Shown here: positions 12,852 through 20,595 of the stretch, piece by piece
How the letters are laid out: every line of letters begins with the position of its first letter
Position numbering within the stretch: position 1 is the first letter of the stretch
Virus record (IMG/VR): IMGVR_UViG_3300048591_000387
Coordinates: 1 to 28,705 of that record
From: a virus
Length of the DNA stretch: 28,705 nucleotides
Strand: one strand, 5' to 3'
Notes under the pieces: generated by a model
Databases searched by the model: none
Seen by the model: the letters and a program-made list of their open reading frames with translations, nothing else
Told to the model about the DNA's origin: nothing
Made by a program: the position numbers and the translations under genes

Positions 12852-14126
12852 GTGTCACACGTCTACCGCCCGCTCGGCGCGGCGCTCCAGTTGTTCGGCT
12901 GCCGTGACCGCGAGGTGGTCATCGAAGGCCCCGCCGGCACAGGCAAGTCTCGCGGCGTGTGCGAGAAGGTGTTCGCGGTTGCGGCGAAGTATCCCCGGTC
13001 GCGGCATCTCATGTGCCGCAAGACCAGAGTATCCATGACGCAAAGCGTGCTGCCGATCCTAGAGGGCGACGTGTTCGGGCCGCATGCGTTCCTGCGTGCG
13101 GGTGCCTCGCGTTCGCACCGGACGCGGTACGAGCTGCCCAACGGTGCGGAGATCGTGATAGGCGGGCTCGACAACGCCGACCGGATCATGTCGTCTCAGT
13201 ACGACACGATCAGCGTATTCGAGGCGACCGAGGTCACGCTCGACGATTGGGAGAAGCTGCTATCGCGGTTGCGGAACGGTGCGATGCCGTACCAGCAAGC
13301 GGTCGCGGATTGCAACCCGAGCACGCCGACGCACTTCCTGAATCAGCGCGCGAATGAGGGCAAGATGACGCGGCTTCTCTCGCGCCACCAAGACAACCCG
13401 ATCTGGTATCGGGACGGGCAGTTGACCGAGCGCGGCAAGTTCTACATCGGTGAGGTGCTGGGGTCGCTGACAGGTCCGCGCCGTGAGCGGCTGTTGCATG
13501 GGCGGTGGTGCCAGGCCGAGGGGCTGGTGTACGAGCGGTGGGACGCGGCGGTCCATGTGGTGCCGGGGTTTGCGATCCCGTCCGACTGGCAGCGGTTGCG
13601 GTCGATCGACTTCGGGTTTGTGCATCCGGCGGTGTGCCAGTGGTGGGCGATCGACCCCGATGGGCGTATGTACCTGTACCGGGAGTTGTACGTCAGCAAG
13701 TGGACGACCGATCAGCTCGCCCGCGAGATCATCAAGCTGTCGGGGAGTGAGCGGTACATCGGGACGGTGGCGGACCACGACGCGGGCGACCGCGAGATTC
13801 TTCGGCAGGCGGGCATCCAGACGTTCCCGGCGAAGAAGGACGTGCGCGAGGGGATCAACCGGGTGCAGGAGCGGCTGACCGTGCAAGGCGACGGCAAGGC
13901 GCGGCTGTATGTGCTGGCCGATGCGCTGGTGTTCCGTGACCCTGTGTGCGTCGAGGCGAAGCGCCCGTGCGGGCTGGTGGAAGAGGTCGAGGGGTATGTG
14001 TGGCGTGATAAGCCGAGGCCGGACGCACCAGACAAAGATGAACCCGTGAAGGCGGACGACCATGCGTGCGATGCTGCTCGCTATGGTATTATGTTCGCGG
14101 AGCAGCCTAAGGTGTTTGTGGTCTGA
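12852..14126 (+). CDS. terL: terminase large subunit
   Basis: The 424-residue packaging motor. The ATPase domain has Walker A GPAGTGKS (26-33), a RHLMCRKTRVSM segment (51-62), and Walker B with catalytic glutamate in TISVFEATEV (119-128). The C-terminal RNase-H-like nuclease shows SIDFGF (251-256, D253), VADHDAGDRE (307-315, D308) and KADDHACDAARYG (400-412). It docks on the portal, cuts concatemeric DNA and pumps it into the prohead. The GTG at 12852 begins one base after the previous stop; longer starts would overlap that gene. The length is normal for the family. Confidence 0.95.
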   Translation: MSHVYRPLGAALQLFGCRDREVVIEGPAGTGKSRGVCEKVFAVAAKYPRSRHLMCRKTRVSMTQSVLPILEGDVFGPHAFLRAGASRSHRTRYELPNGAEIVIGGLDNADRIMSSQYDTISVFEATEVTLDDWEKLLSRLRNGAMPYQQAVADCNPSTPTHFLNQRANEGKMTRLLSRHQDNPIWYRDGQLTERGKFYIGEVLGSLTGPRRERLLHGRWCQAEGLVYERWDAAVHVVPGFAIPSDWQRLRSIDFGFVHPAVCQWWAIDPDGRMYLYRELYVSKWTTDQLAREIIKLSGSERYIGTVADHDAGDREILRQAGIQTFPAKKDVREGINRVQERLTVQGDGKARLYVLADALVFRDPVCVEAKRPCGLVEEVEGYVWRDKPRPDAPDKDEPVKADDHACDAARYGIMFAEQPKVFVV

Positions 14127-14141
14127 GGACCAGGGGAAACG

Positions 14142-16571
14142 ATGGGCCTTCTCGACTGGATCACAAGCAAGCGCCGACAGCCCGCGACGGGCAATATGTC
14201 GCAGGTCTACGTTGACTCGACCATCCGCACGGGTGAGCGGCAGGTCTACTCGGCGCAGAATCCGGACGCGGCGCTCGCCGTCTCGCAATGCTTCGGCATG
14301 GTGCAGGTGGCGGTGCAGCGTGTGGCCCGCGACGTTGCGGCGGTGCCGTTGCGGCTGTACCGGCCCGCCGGGGAGCAGGGCGGCAAGGGGTCGCGCGTCG
14401 ATCGTGCGGTCAAGCGGTACCTCGCGTCGGGTGCAGCCGGGAGCAAGGCCGCGACGTTCCGCGCGGACGACGAGCTCGAGATGGTGACGGAACACCCGAT
14501 CCTCGATTGGCTGTCGAGGCCGAATGCCTATATGTCGGGTGTGGAGTTCCGCCAGATTCAGGCCGCGTTCAAGCTGCTCACGGGCTCGGCGTATGTGCTC
14601 GCGGACGCGGACAAGTTCGCCATGCACCCGCTCTATCCGCAATACACGCGGGTCATCGGTGGCACGGATGGCGTGGTCGGCGGGTTTGTCTATGGGCGGT
14701 CGGAAAACGATGTGGTTCTCGCGCCGGATCAGGTCTGGTGGTCGCGGTACATGCCGTCGCCGTTCAGCCCATTGGAGGGGTTGTCCCCGCTTCGGGCCGT
14801 ATTCACCGAGCAGCAGGTCTACGCGGCGGCGAGTCAGATGGAGTTAGCACTGTTCGACAACAGTGGGCGTCCCGACTACATCGCCAGCGTCGAGGGCAAC
14901 GCGGGGCCGGAGCTTATCGAGGCGATCAAGAACAAGTTTGAGGCCCGGCATCGTGGGGCGGCAAAGACCGGGCGCGGGGCGTTCATCGGCAACGGCAAGG
15001 TGACGGTTCAGCCGATCGGGTGGGCACCCAAAGACCTGGGCAACATCGAAACCCAGCGCCACATGGTCACACTGATCCTCGCGGCGCTCGGTGTGCCCGA
15101 GTCGGAGGTGTTCCTCAACGACGCCAACCTCGCGTCTTCGGTGACGGGGAACAAACAGTATCTACGCCAAACGGTGATGCCGATGGCGGTGCATGACGGC
15201 GAGGATTTGACGCGGTGGGTGGTCGAGGGCGTGTTCGGGCTGGACGGGTGGTGCCTCGCGCCCGAGAACATGGTCGGCACGGACTACGCGCAGGAGACGC
15301 TTGTGCTGCAATCACAGCTCGCGTCGGGCGTGGTGTCGATCAATGAGGCCCGGCTCGCGCTTGGGTTTGAGGAAGTCGAGGACGAGCAGGCCGACGTGCT
15401 GCGGATCAATGGGACGCCGCTGGGGCAGCAGCCGCAGGCGTTGAGCCCGTTCGGGCTTTCGGGGGAGGCCGATGGAGCGAAGTCTGCCGATAGCGTTCGT
15501 GGTGACGTTCAACCCGAACGGGATGATGACGGTGGGGCCGTACAGGCCGCCCCAGCCGCCCCCGAGCGAGAGCCCGACCCAGAGCCGGTCGTCGTCCGAG
15601 AAGCCCCCACTGGCGACGCTGGACCCGGCTGCGTGGGCTGCGATTGTGGATCGTGCAAAGCTCAACTGACCAGCGCCCGCAAGGCGTGGCTGGACGACGC
15701 GGCGGCGTGGGCGAAGACGGTGGACCCGATCGGTGACAACGCCGAAGAGGAAGCCGACACCCCAACTATCCGGCTTTACCGGAAGGTTCGCAAGGCACTG
15801 GAGGAACGCCGCGATGCCATTCTTCGTGCCTCGGAAGAGAAGCCGTTCGGGCTGGATCAAAGGGCCTTCGGGATGCGCCAGAAGGCGGATGCGTCCGAGG
15901 AACTTATCCGCCGTCTGCTCTCGGCATGGGGCATCACCGATCAGGCCGCTCGGTTTGCCGATGAGACAGAGGCTGCCACGCGGGCTGAGGCGCAGGCTCT
16001 CTTTGATGCGGGCGTCGAGACGGGGCTGGGGCAGGTGGCGGAGATCACCGAACTGCCGACGCTGGACAACTCACGATCGGTCGCGTTCTTCGAGAACTTC
16101 CAATCGACGTACATTCGTGGGCTCGCGGAGGTCGATAAGACGACTGCCACGCGGGTAGAGGCGGCGTTGCGTGACGCAATGGCCGGGGGCGAGAACCTTC
16201 GGGGCGTGCAGGCGCGTATCCGCGAGGTGTTCGATGGCGAGACGCCGGACGGGCAGCGTGCGAGCGATGCAAGGGCGGCGATGGTGGCGCGGTCCGAGTC
16301 GGCGCGAGCGGTGACGCAGGGGCGCTTTGGTGGGTACGCGGCTGCGGGCGTGACCAAGTATGCGTTCAAGCTGGCCCCGAATGCGTGCGAGTTCTGCGAG
16401 GCGGTCGCGCGCGAGTACGAGGGCAAGGTGGTTACGATCGGCGAGCCGCTGTATAAGCAGGGCTCGGTGTTGCAAGGTGTCGATGGTGGTACAATGAATC
16501 TCGACTTTGACGATACGATCGTGCCGATCCACCCGAACTGTGGGTGCGCGACGACGCCGGTTGTGGAGTGA
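14142..16571 (+). CDS. portal protein fused to MuF head-morphogenesis domain
   Basis: An 809-residue fusion. Residues about 1-440 are an HK97-type portal: an early ALAVSQCFGMVQVAVQRVARDVAAVP-type helix and LYRPAG, LDWLSRPN, then FKLLTGSAYV and the RHMVTLILAALGVPESEVF region near 305-330. A disordered acidic/Pro linker (about 445-495) ends in a tight cysteine cluster, C497, C500, C502, C505. The C-terminal about 250 residues form a MuF-type domain with CEFC (749-752) and HPNCGC (797-802). The portal is the dodecameric DNA gate; MuF proteins are minor internal head proteins. The start ATG follows AGGGGAAACG. Confidence 0.92.
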   Translation: MGLLDWITSKRRQPATGNMSQVYVDSTIRTGERQVYSAQNPDAALAVSQCFGMVQVAVQRVARDVAAVPLRLYRPAGEQGGKGSRVDRAVKRYLASGAAGSKAATFRADDELEMVTEHPILDWLSRPNAYMSGVEFRQIQAAFKLLTGSAYVLADADKFAMHPLYPQYTRVIGGTDGVVGGFVYGRSENDVVLAPDQVWWSRYMPSPFSPLEGLSPLRAVFTEQQVYAAASQMELALFDNSGRPDYIASVEGNAGPELIEAIKNKFEARHRGAAKTGRGAFIGNGKVTVQPIGWAPKDLGNIETQRHMVTLILAALGVPESEVFLNDANLASSVTGNKQYLRQTVMPMAVHDGEDLTRWVVEGVFGLDGWCLAPENMVGTDYAQETLVLQSQLASGVVSINEARLALGFEEVEDEQADVLRINGTPLGQQPQALSPFGLSGEADGAKSADSVRGDVQPERDDDGGAVQAAPAAPEREPDPEPVVVREAPTGDAGPGCVGCDCGSCKAQLTSARKAWLDDAAAWAKTVDPIGDNAEEEADTPTIRLYRKVRKALEERRDAILRASEEKPFGLDQRAFGMRQKADASEELIRRLLSAWGITDQAARFADETEAATRAEAQALFDAGVETGLGQVAEITELPTLDNSRSVAFFENFQSTYIRGLAEVDKTTATRVEAALRDAMAGGENLRGVQARIREVFDGETPDGQRASDARAAMVARSESARAVTQGRFGGYAAAGVTKYAFKLAPNACEFCEAVAREYEGKVVTIGEPLYKQGSVLQGVDGGTMNLDFDDTIVPIHPNCGCATTPVVE

Positions 16572-16576
16572 TTGCT

Positions 16577-16804
16577 ATGGCTATTGAGTTCATCTTTGTG
16601 GGGATTCCTGCCATGCTCGCGCAGTTCATCGGTGGGCCATTCGACGGTGGGGTGATTGCACTCGGGCCGGGGCAGTCGTTCGTCGAGGTGGCGAGCGATG
16701 CTGGCAGTTGGACGCACTACTACATTCTGTCCGAGGGTGCCCTTCGGTACGAGGGGCGGTCGGACGGGATTGAAAGAGAGATGGTCAATGGTACTGGCAT
16801 GTGA
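16577..16804 (+). CDS. hypothetical protein, 75 aa
   Basis: It starts MAIEFIFVGIPAMLAQFIGGPFDGGVIAL at the ATG 16577, after GGAGTG. The segment FIGGPFDGG followed by strands and HYYILSEGALRYEG resembles a small beta-rich protein common in phage virion operons. The role is unknown. It overlaps the next small gene by 17 bases. Confidence 0.65.
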   Translation: MAIEFIFVGIPAMLAQFIGGPFDGGVIALGPGQSFVEVASDAGSWTHYYILSEGALRYEGRSDGIEREMVNGTGM

Positions 16805-16937
16805 ACAATGCGCCCGTGTTGGATGTCAACACGATTTCTACACGATGGGTATTATCGCTCTGGCGTGTCTGATCGCCGGGCTGGGGGTTGTCGTATGGCG
16901 TCGATCGCGGACAGGCTGCGCGAACGGTATGGGCTGA
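16788..16937 (+). CDS. small Cys-rich membrane protein, 49 aa
   Basis: It begins MVLACEQCARVGCQHDFY: two CxxC-like pairs with a histidine. A transmembrane helix (MGIIALACLIAGLGVVVWRR) and a short basic tail follow. GAAAGAGAG lies before the ATG. Its end overlaps the protease start by 43 bases, which is unusual and lowers confidence. Its cysteine head plus TM tail resembles the protein at 10838-11074. Confidence 0.45.
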   Translation: MVLACEQCARVGCQHDFYTMGIIALACLIAGLGVVVWRRSRTGCANGMG

Positions 16938-17569
16938 AGGCGGATACCGATGTCGGCGTGCGCCCCGCGTTCGCCGAGATCAAAGAGTCGTCGCCGGGAA
17001 TGGTCACGGCCATCGCCAACACGGCGGCGATTGATCTGGTCGATGAGGTTGTGGTGCCCGAGGGTGCCGAGCGGGACGAGAAGGGCCAGCCGGTCTACTT
17101 CGGCACGGCGAAAGCCATCTTCTACAACCACAACTACGACCTGCCGCCCATCGGGACGTTCCGCAACGCCCGGCTGACCCCGAAGGGCTGGGTTTCGCAG
17201 TTCTCGCTCAGCAAGGCCACCCAGTTCGCCCGGGACATCGGGGCGCTGATCGGCGAGGGCGCGATCAACGGGGTGTCGATCGGGTTCATCCGGCTGATGG
17301 GAGGGAAGCTCACAGACGATGAGGTGGCCCGGTACGGCATGGCCGAGTTCATCACGCGGTCCTGGCGTTGGCTTGAACTGTCGGTGACGCCCCAGCCGTG
17401 CAACCCCGAGGCGTGGATCACGGGGGCGAAGTCGGTGCCCGATGAGGCGTTCGCTGAGAAGGTAAGGAAGGCTATGGAGCGGCGGGTGGTGGGCGAGGAT
17501 ACGGCGCGGGCGCTGGGCGTTCCGGCACGAAAGAAGATCATTGTGATGGGTGTGCGGACACCGGGATGA
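16895..17569 (+). CDS. HK97-type prohead protease (S78-like)
   Basis: A 224-residue head maturation protease. The catalytic His lies in NHNYDLPPIG (His79), the serine in GVSIGF (Ser128), and the third conserved segment is WRWLELSVTPQPCNPEA (157-173), in which the acidic residue and SVT/PxNPxA close the fold. It should cleave the capsid N-terminal scaffold region. The ATG at 16895 follows GGGGG at seven bases; the longer frame runs through the small membrane protein. Unlike most HK97-type operons, about 500 gene-free bases separate it from the capsid gene. Confidence 0.93.
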   Translation: MASIADRLRERYGLKADTDVGVRPAFAEIKESSPGMVTAIANTAAIDLVDEVVVPEGAERDEKGQPVYFGTAKAIFYNHNYDLPPIGTFRNARLTPKGWVSQFSLSKATQFARDIGALIGEGAINGVSIGFIRLMGGKLTDDEVARYGMAEFITRSWRWLELSVTPQPCNPEAWITGAKSVPDEAFAEKVRKAMERRVVGEDTARALGVPARKKIIVMGVRTPG

Positions 17570-17579
17570 GAGATTTGCG

Positions 17580-17603
17580 TATGTGGTATACTGTGTGGCA
17601 TAC
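17580..17603 (+). repeat. 12-bp tandem repeat with extended -10 element
   Basis: TATGTGGTATAC and TGTGTGGCATAC stand head to tail (10 of 12 identical). The pair contains TG-G-TATACT (17584-17592), an extended -10 sequence without a -35. It could start transcription of the structured region and capsid gene; alternatively GGTAT (17585-17589) pairs with ATACC (17600-17604) as the first hairpin of the RNA, with GUGUGG in its loop. Confidence 0.45.
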
Positions 17604-18058
17604 CTGACCGGGTTTCCGGTTTGACTCCTAGATGGAGTCCGCCCACCGTCGATCGCTACCCGACGCTGGGCATTGCAAACCAAGTGGGGCGTCGTGTCTC
17701 CGAGCGGCGATCCAGTGACGGTATCGGGTGATGAGCATGGATATACACATGCAGCCGTGCGGTTTGTAGTGGGATGGCCGACCCCAAGCGGCCCTCCCGC
17801 ATTCTGGTGGCACTTGTCCGAACGGACCTGCCACCCATCGGCCGCGACTTGGTTCATCCGGTCGCGGTTGATTGGCGAGAGTACGGGGGAGTGCCCGCAT
17901 CCGCAAGGGTGACGGGCGCATTGGGCGGGGTGTTCCCGCTCGACATGATGGGACAGGCTAAGAACAGCCGACTCCATCGGCGGCGCTAGTGCAATGCTAG
18001 CCCACGTCGAGCAGGCGAGCGATCGGGCCTACGTTGCTCGGGCGCTGACCTTGCGCCC
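17580..18058 (+). ncRNA. candidate large structured RNA (right copy), protease-capsid gap
   Basis: About 480 bases without a gene, folded almost end to end. Helices: GACTCC/GGAGTC 17623-17639; 17641-17671 (GCCCA-C-CGTCG/CGACG-C-TGGGC); 17735-17752; 17769-17800; 17806-17835 (GGTGGCA/TGCCACC enclosing GTCC-GAAC-GGAC); 17837-17872 (12 bp, two G-U); 17891-17919 (7 bp plus ATCC-GCAA-GGGT, a GNRA loop); 17921-17943 (9 bp, two G-U); 17956-17969; 17982-18003; 18016-18040 (7 bp, one G-U); 18040-18058. GATGGAGTC (17631-17639) can pair with GACTCCATC (17970-17978), closing the whole. The G-U pairs would be A-C mismatches on the other strand, so the RNA is plus-strand. It may act as RNA or as a very long capsid leader. 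Confidence 0.7.
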
Positions 18059-18069
18059 ACGGGGGCAGA

Positions 18070-19539
18070 ATGAATCAGATTGCGCAGGCCCTGCGTCGGC
18101 AGGGATACAAGGGCGCGCTCAGCGACCCGAACGCCGTTCGCGCGTTCATCACGACTGAGTGCCCGATGGAGTTCACCGATCAGGACGGCAAGACTCTTAC
18201 GACCGATCAGGCCGTTGAGTATGCCGCGAAGAAGGTGACGATCTCTGTTGCCGCGGACGCGGGCGAAGAGGTTGAGGTGTCCGGCGCGAAGGCCGGTGGC
18301 ATGGACGACGAGGCACCCGAGGGCGAAGAGCCCATGCCCAAGTCCGCACCCAAGCCGAAGGCAAAGGCCAAGACGATCGAGAGCGTGATTGTTGCTCCGT
18401 TCGTCGGCTTCTCGCCCCAGGCGTCAGCACGCCGGGCCGAGGCCAAGGCGTACAACCGCAAGGCTGCCGAGGGCAAGGCGGCGTTCTCCGATGCCGACAC
18501 CGCCGAGGCGTTCCGCGCGTGGTTCAAGACCACCGCGTTCCGCAACTTCGACTACTCGGGCAAGTCGCTTGATCGGGAGATCGTGAGCAAGGCTCAGATT
18601 TCGACCACGTTCACCGCTGGCGGTGCCTTGGTCCCCGACGAGTTCCTGCCCGATCTGGTCCGCTTGCGTGAAATCTACAACGTGGCAGACGGCCTCGCCC
18701 GCGAGGTCAAGATGTCCAACGGCACCATCTCCCTGCCCCGGCGTACCGGCGGTCTGACCGTCTACGCTCCCGGCGAGGGTGGTGCGAGCACGGCGTCCGA
18801 GGCGTCGTACGACACATACAACATCAACGCCGTCAAGCGTACGGTGCTTGCCGAGTATTCGAGCGAGCTTCTGAACGATGGTGACATCAGCATCGCCGAC
18901 GAGCTGGCGAATGAGATCGTCTACGCATTCGAGAAGAACATCGCCGAGTGCCTGATCAAGGGCGATGGAACCACGACCTACCAGGGTGCGATCGGGTACC
19001 AGCAGGCCATCCTTGGTCTGTCGGCGACCCGCGCGAACATCGCTGGTGCGGTGGTGGGCACGGGCAACCTCTACAGCGAGCTTGCCATCGCCGATTTCCA
19101 GAAGGTTGCCGGTCGCTTGCCCGACTTCGACTCCATCTCTGGTGAGCCTTCTTGGTACGTCAATAAGCGTTTCTACTACGAGGTGATGGTCCGCATCACG
19201 TTGGCTGTGGGTGGCGTGACGGCTGCCGAGGTCAACGGGAAGATGGTTCCCATGTTCCTCGGATCGCCCGTCAAGTTCGTTCGCTCGATGCCCCGCACCG
19301 AGGCGAACGATCAGGTGTGTGCCCTGTACGGCTGGGGCTACGAGGCCGCGTCGATCGGTCGCGTGAACGGTTCTATGGAGATCGCCACGTCTGCTGATTT
19401 CAACTTCGACAATGACCTGTTCACCGTTCGCGGCATCCACCGCGCCGGCGTGACGGTCCACAGCGTCGGCAACGCGAGCGGCACCGAGTCCGCCCGCGAG
19501 CCGGGTCCGATCGTGGCACTTCTCACCGCCGCGTCCTAA
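18070..19539 (+). CDS. major capsid protein, HK97 fold, with N-terminal scaffold region
   Basis: A 489-residue protein. Residues 1-120 are a charged, low-complexity region (Glu, Lys, Pro and Ala rich) that should act as a delta/scaffold domain removed by the protease. The HK97 core starts around 140-180: EAFRAWFK, then TAGGALVPDEFLPDLV, ISLPRRTGG, TVLAEYSSELLNDGDISIADELANEIVYAFEKNIAECLIKGDG, YVNKRFYYEVM, and FLGSPVKFVRSMPRTE, the usual order of N-arm, spine helix, A-domain and P-domain. The start ATG follows GGGGGCAG, only 12 bases after the last hairpin of the structured region. It assembles the icosahedral shell. Confidence 0.95.
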   Translation: MNQIAQALRRQGYKGALSDPNAVRAFITTECPMEFTDQDGKTLTTDQAVEYAAKKVTISVAADAGEEVEVSGAKAGGMDDEAPEGEEPMPKSAPKPKAKAKTIESVIVAPFVGFSPQASARRAEAKAYNRKAAEGKAAFSDADTAEAFRAWFKTTAFRNFDYSGKSLDREIVSKAQISTTFTAGGALVPDEFLPDLVRLREIYNVADGLAREVKMSNGTISLPRRTGGLTVYAPGEGGASTASEASYDTYNINAVKRTVLAEYSSELLNDGDISIADELANEIVYAFEKNIAECLIKGDGTTTYQGAIGYQQAILGLSATRANIAGAVVGTGNLYSELAIADFQKVAGRLPDFDSISGEPSWYVNKRFYYEVMVRITLAVGGVTAAEVNGKMVPMFLGSPVKFVRSMPRTEANDQVCALYGWGYEAASIGRVNGSMEIATSADFNFDNDLFTVRGIHRAGVTVHSVGNASGTESAREPGPIVALLTAAS

Positions 19540-19556
19540 CAGGGAGGAAACCCACA

Positions 19557-19997
19557 ATGAATCGTGACTCACTACAGCGGGTTGCACACTTCAACTTCGG
19601 CGGGGCGTCACTGGACACCGCCGATATGACCTCTGTCGAGGTGGACGTGTCCCGCTTCTCGTCTGTGACAGTGGCGTGTGGCGTCGGTACGACCGATGGC
19701 GGCTCCGATCCGACCGTGTTCTCTGTCCATATGTCGGACACCGCGACGTTCACGCCCGCTGCTGGCAACCTTGTTGCCACAGCGACCGTGTTCCCGGCGG
19801 CAGCGAATGAGCTGACCCTCATCGACATCCCCGACGTTGACCGTCGCGGGAAGTACATGGAGGTCATCGTCACCGCTGGCAACGGCGGCTCGGCGTCTGT
19901 CATTTACTGCCACGGCATCGGCATCCTCAAGGGCAACTGCCTTGGGACCGCCGCTGATCGTGGTGCAGTGGGCGTCGTGGTGGCCGAGCCTTCCTAA
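19557..19997 (+). CDS. candidate capsid decoration protein, 146 aa
   Basis: A beta-rich, Thr/Val/Ala-rich protein (SVEVDVSRFSSVTVACGV, TATFTPAAGNLVATATVF, YMEVIVTAGNGGSASVIY) with no enzyme motif. It lies directly after the capsid with AGGGAGGAAA upstream, strong ribosome binding that suits a high-copy product, and is followed by a terminator, so capsid and this protein form a high-output unit. Position and composition suggest a decoration or cement protein; the family is not recognised. Confidence 0.65.
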   Translation: MNRDSLQRVAHFNFGGASLDTADMTSVEVDVSRFSSVTVACGVGTTDGGSDPTVFSVHMSDTATFTPAAGNLVATATVFPAAANELTLIDIPDVDRRGKYMEVIVTAGNGGSASVIYCHGIGILKGNCLGTAADRGAVGVVVAEPS

Positions 19998-20012
19998 CTC
20001 TAGATACCAGGG

Positions 20013-20044
20013 CCGGGCGGGTGAAACACCCCTCCCGGTTATTT
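20013..20044 (+). terminator. rho-independent terminator after capsid unit
   Basis: CCGGGCGGGTG, loop AAA, CACCCCTCCCGG form a strong imperfect stem, followed by TTATTT. It ends the capsid/decoration unit and should reduce transcription into the connector and tail genes. No other clean terminator is visible in the rightward block. Confidence 0.8.
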
Positions 20045-20069
20045 ACAACGCGACACGCGGGGGGTACGC

Positions 20070-20591
20070 ATGGGATTCGCTGACACAAAGAACGTCAATA
20101 TCCAGACGGGCCACGGGCAGCTCGTCATCTCCGGCTCAGCGCTGGCGGATTGGGAGCTTGCCCACAGCTCGCTCCAGACCGTGAGCACGAATGCCCTACT
20201 GAATCTCGGCACGGCGACGGCGTATCTGAACGTCATCCCGATCGCGGTCCCGCAGGGCTGCACGCGGATGTGGTTGCGCGGCGCGGTGAGCACGGACGCG
20301 ACCACGATGACAACCGACCCGATCGTGGTCATCGTCGGAGCGGACGGCAACGGCATCCCAGAGCGACTTGACTCTGCGGACAGCAACGCAACGGGTGTGA
20401 CGATCGACTTCCAGGTTGCCGCGACCACGTTTACCGCAGACTCGAAACTCTGGACCGACGTTCTCGGCGGTGACGCCGGGTACGACCTCAAGGGCAACCG
20501 GACGGTTTACATCCTCGTGGCGACCGCCGCTGTTATCACCGATGGAACCGACCCCGTGACGGCATCCGCATACGTCAAGTTCGGGAACTGA
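20070..20591 (+). CDS. hypothetical virion protein, 173 aa
   Basis: Beta-rich, with alternating Val/Thr/Ile strands (AYLNVIPIAVPQGCTRMWLRG, PIVVIVGADGNGIP, TVYILVATAAVITDG), no signal peptide and no catalytic motif. The ATG follows GGGGGG by five bases. Between the capsid unit and the first connector it could be a second head-surface protein or a fibre-like head appendage. Its general composition resembles the gene before it, but no sequence repeat is evident. Confidence 0.65.
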   Translation: MGFADTKNVNIQTGHGQLVISGSALADWELAHSSLQTVSTNALLNLGTATAYLNVIPIAVPQGCTRMWLRGAVSTDATTMTTDPIVVIVGADGNGIPERLDSADSNATGVTIDFQVAATTFTADSKLWTDVLGGDAGYDLKGNRTVYILVATAAVITDGTDPVTASAYVKFGN

Positions 20592-20595
20592 TACC

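Noticed and set aside
13260-14642. A 460-codon minus-strand open frame, and similar ones at 11416-12396 and 16838-17977
   Set aside because: Antisense to well-supported terminase, portal, protease and neighbouring genes; His/Arg/Pro-rich translation typical of the reverse of GC-rich coding DNA.
17570-18069. Group I or group II intron
   Set aside because: It does not interrupt a reading frame, and I could not find a domain V-like or P7-like core. A search with covariance models could still change this.
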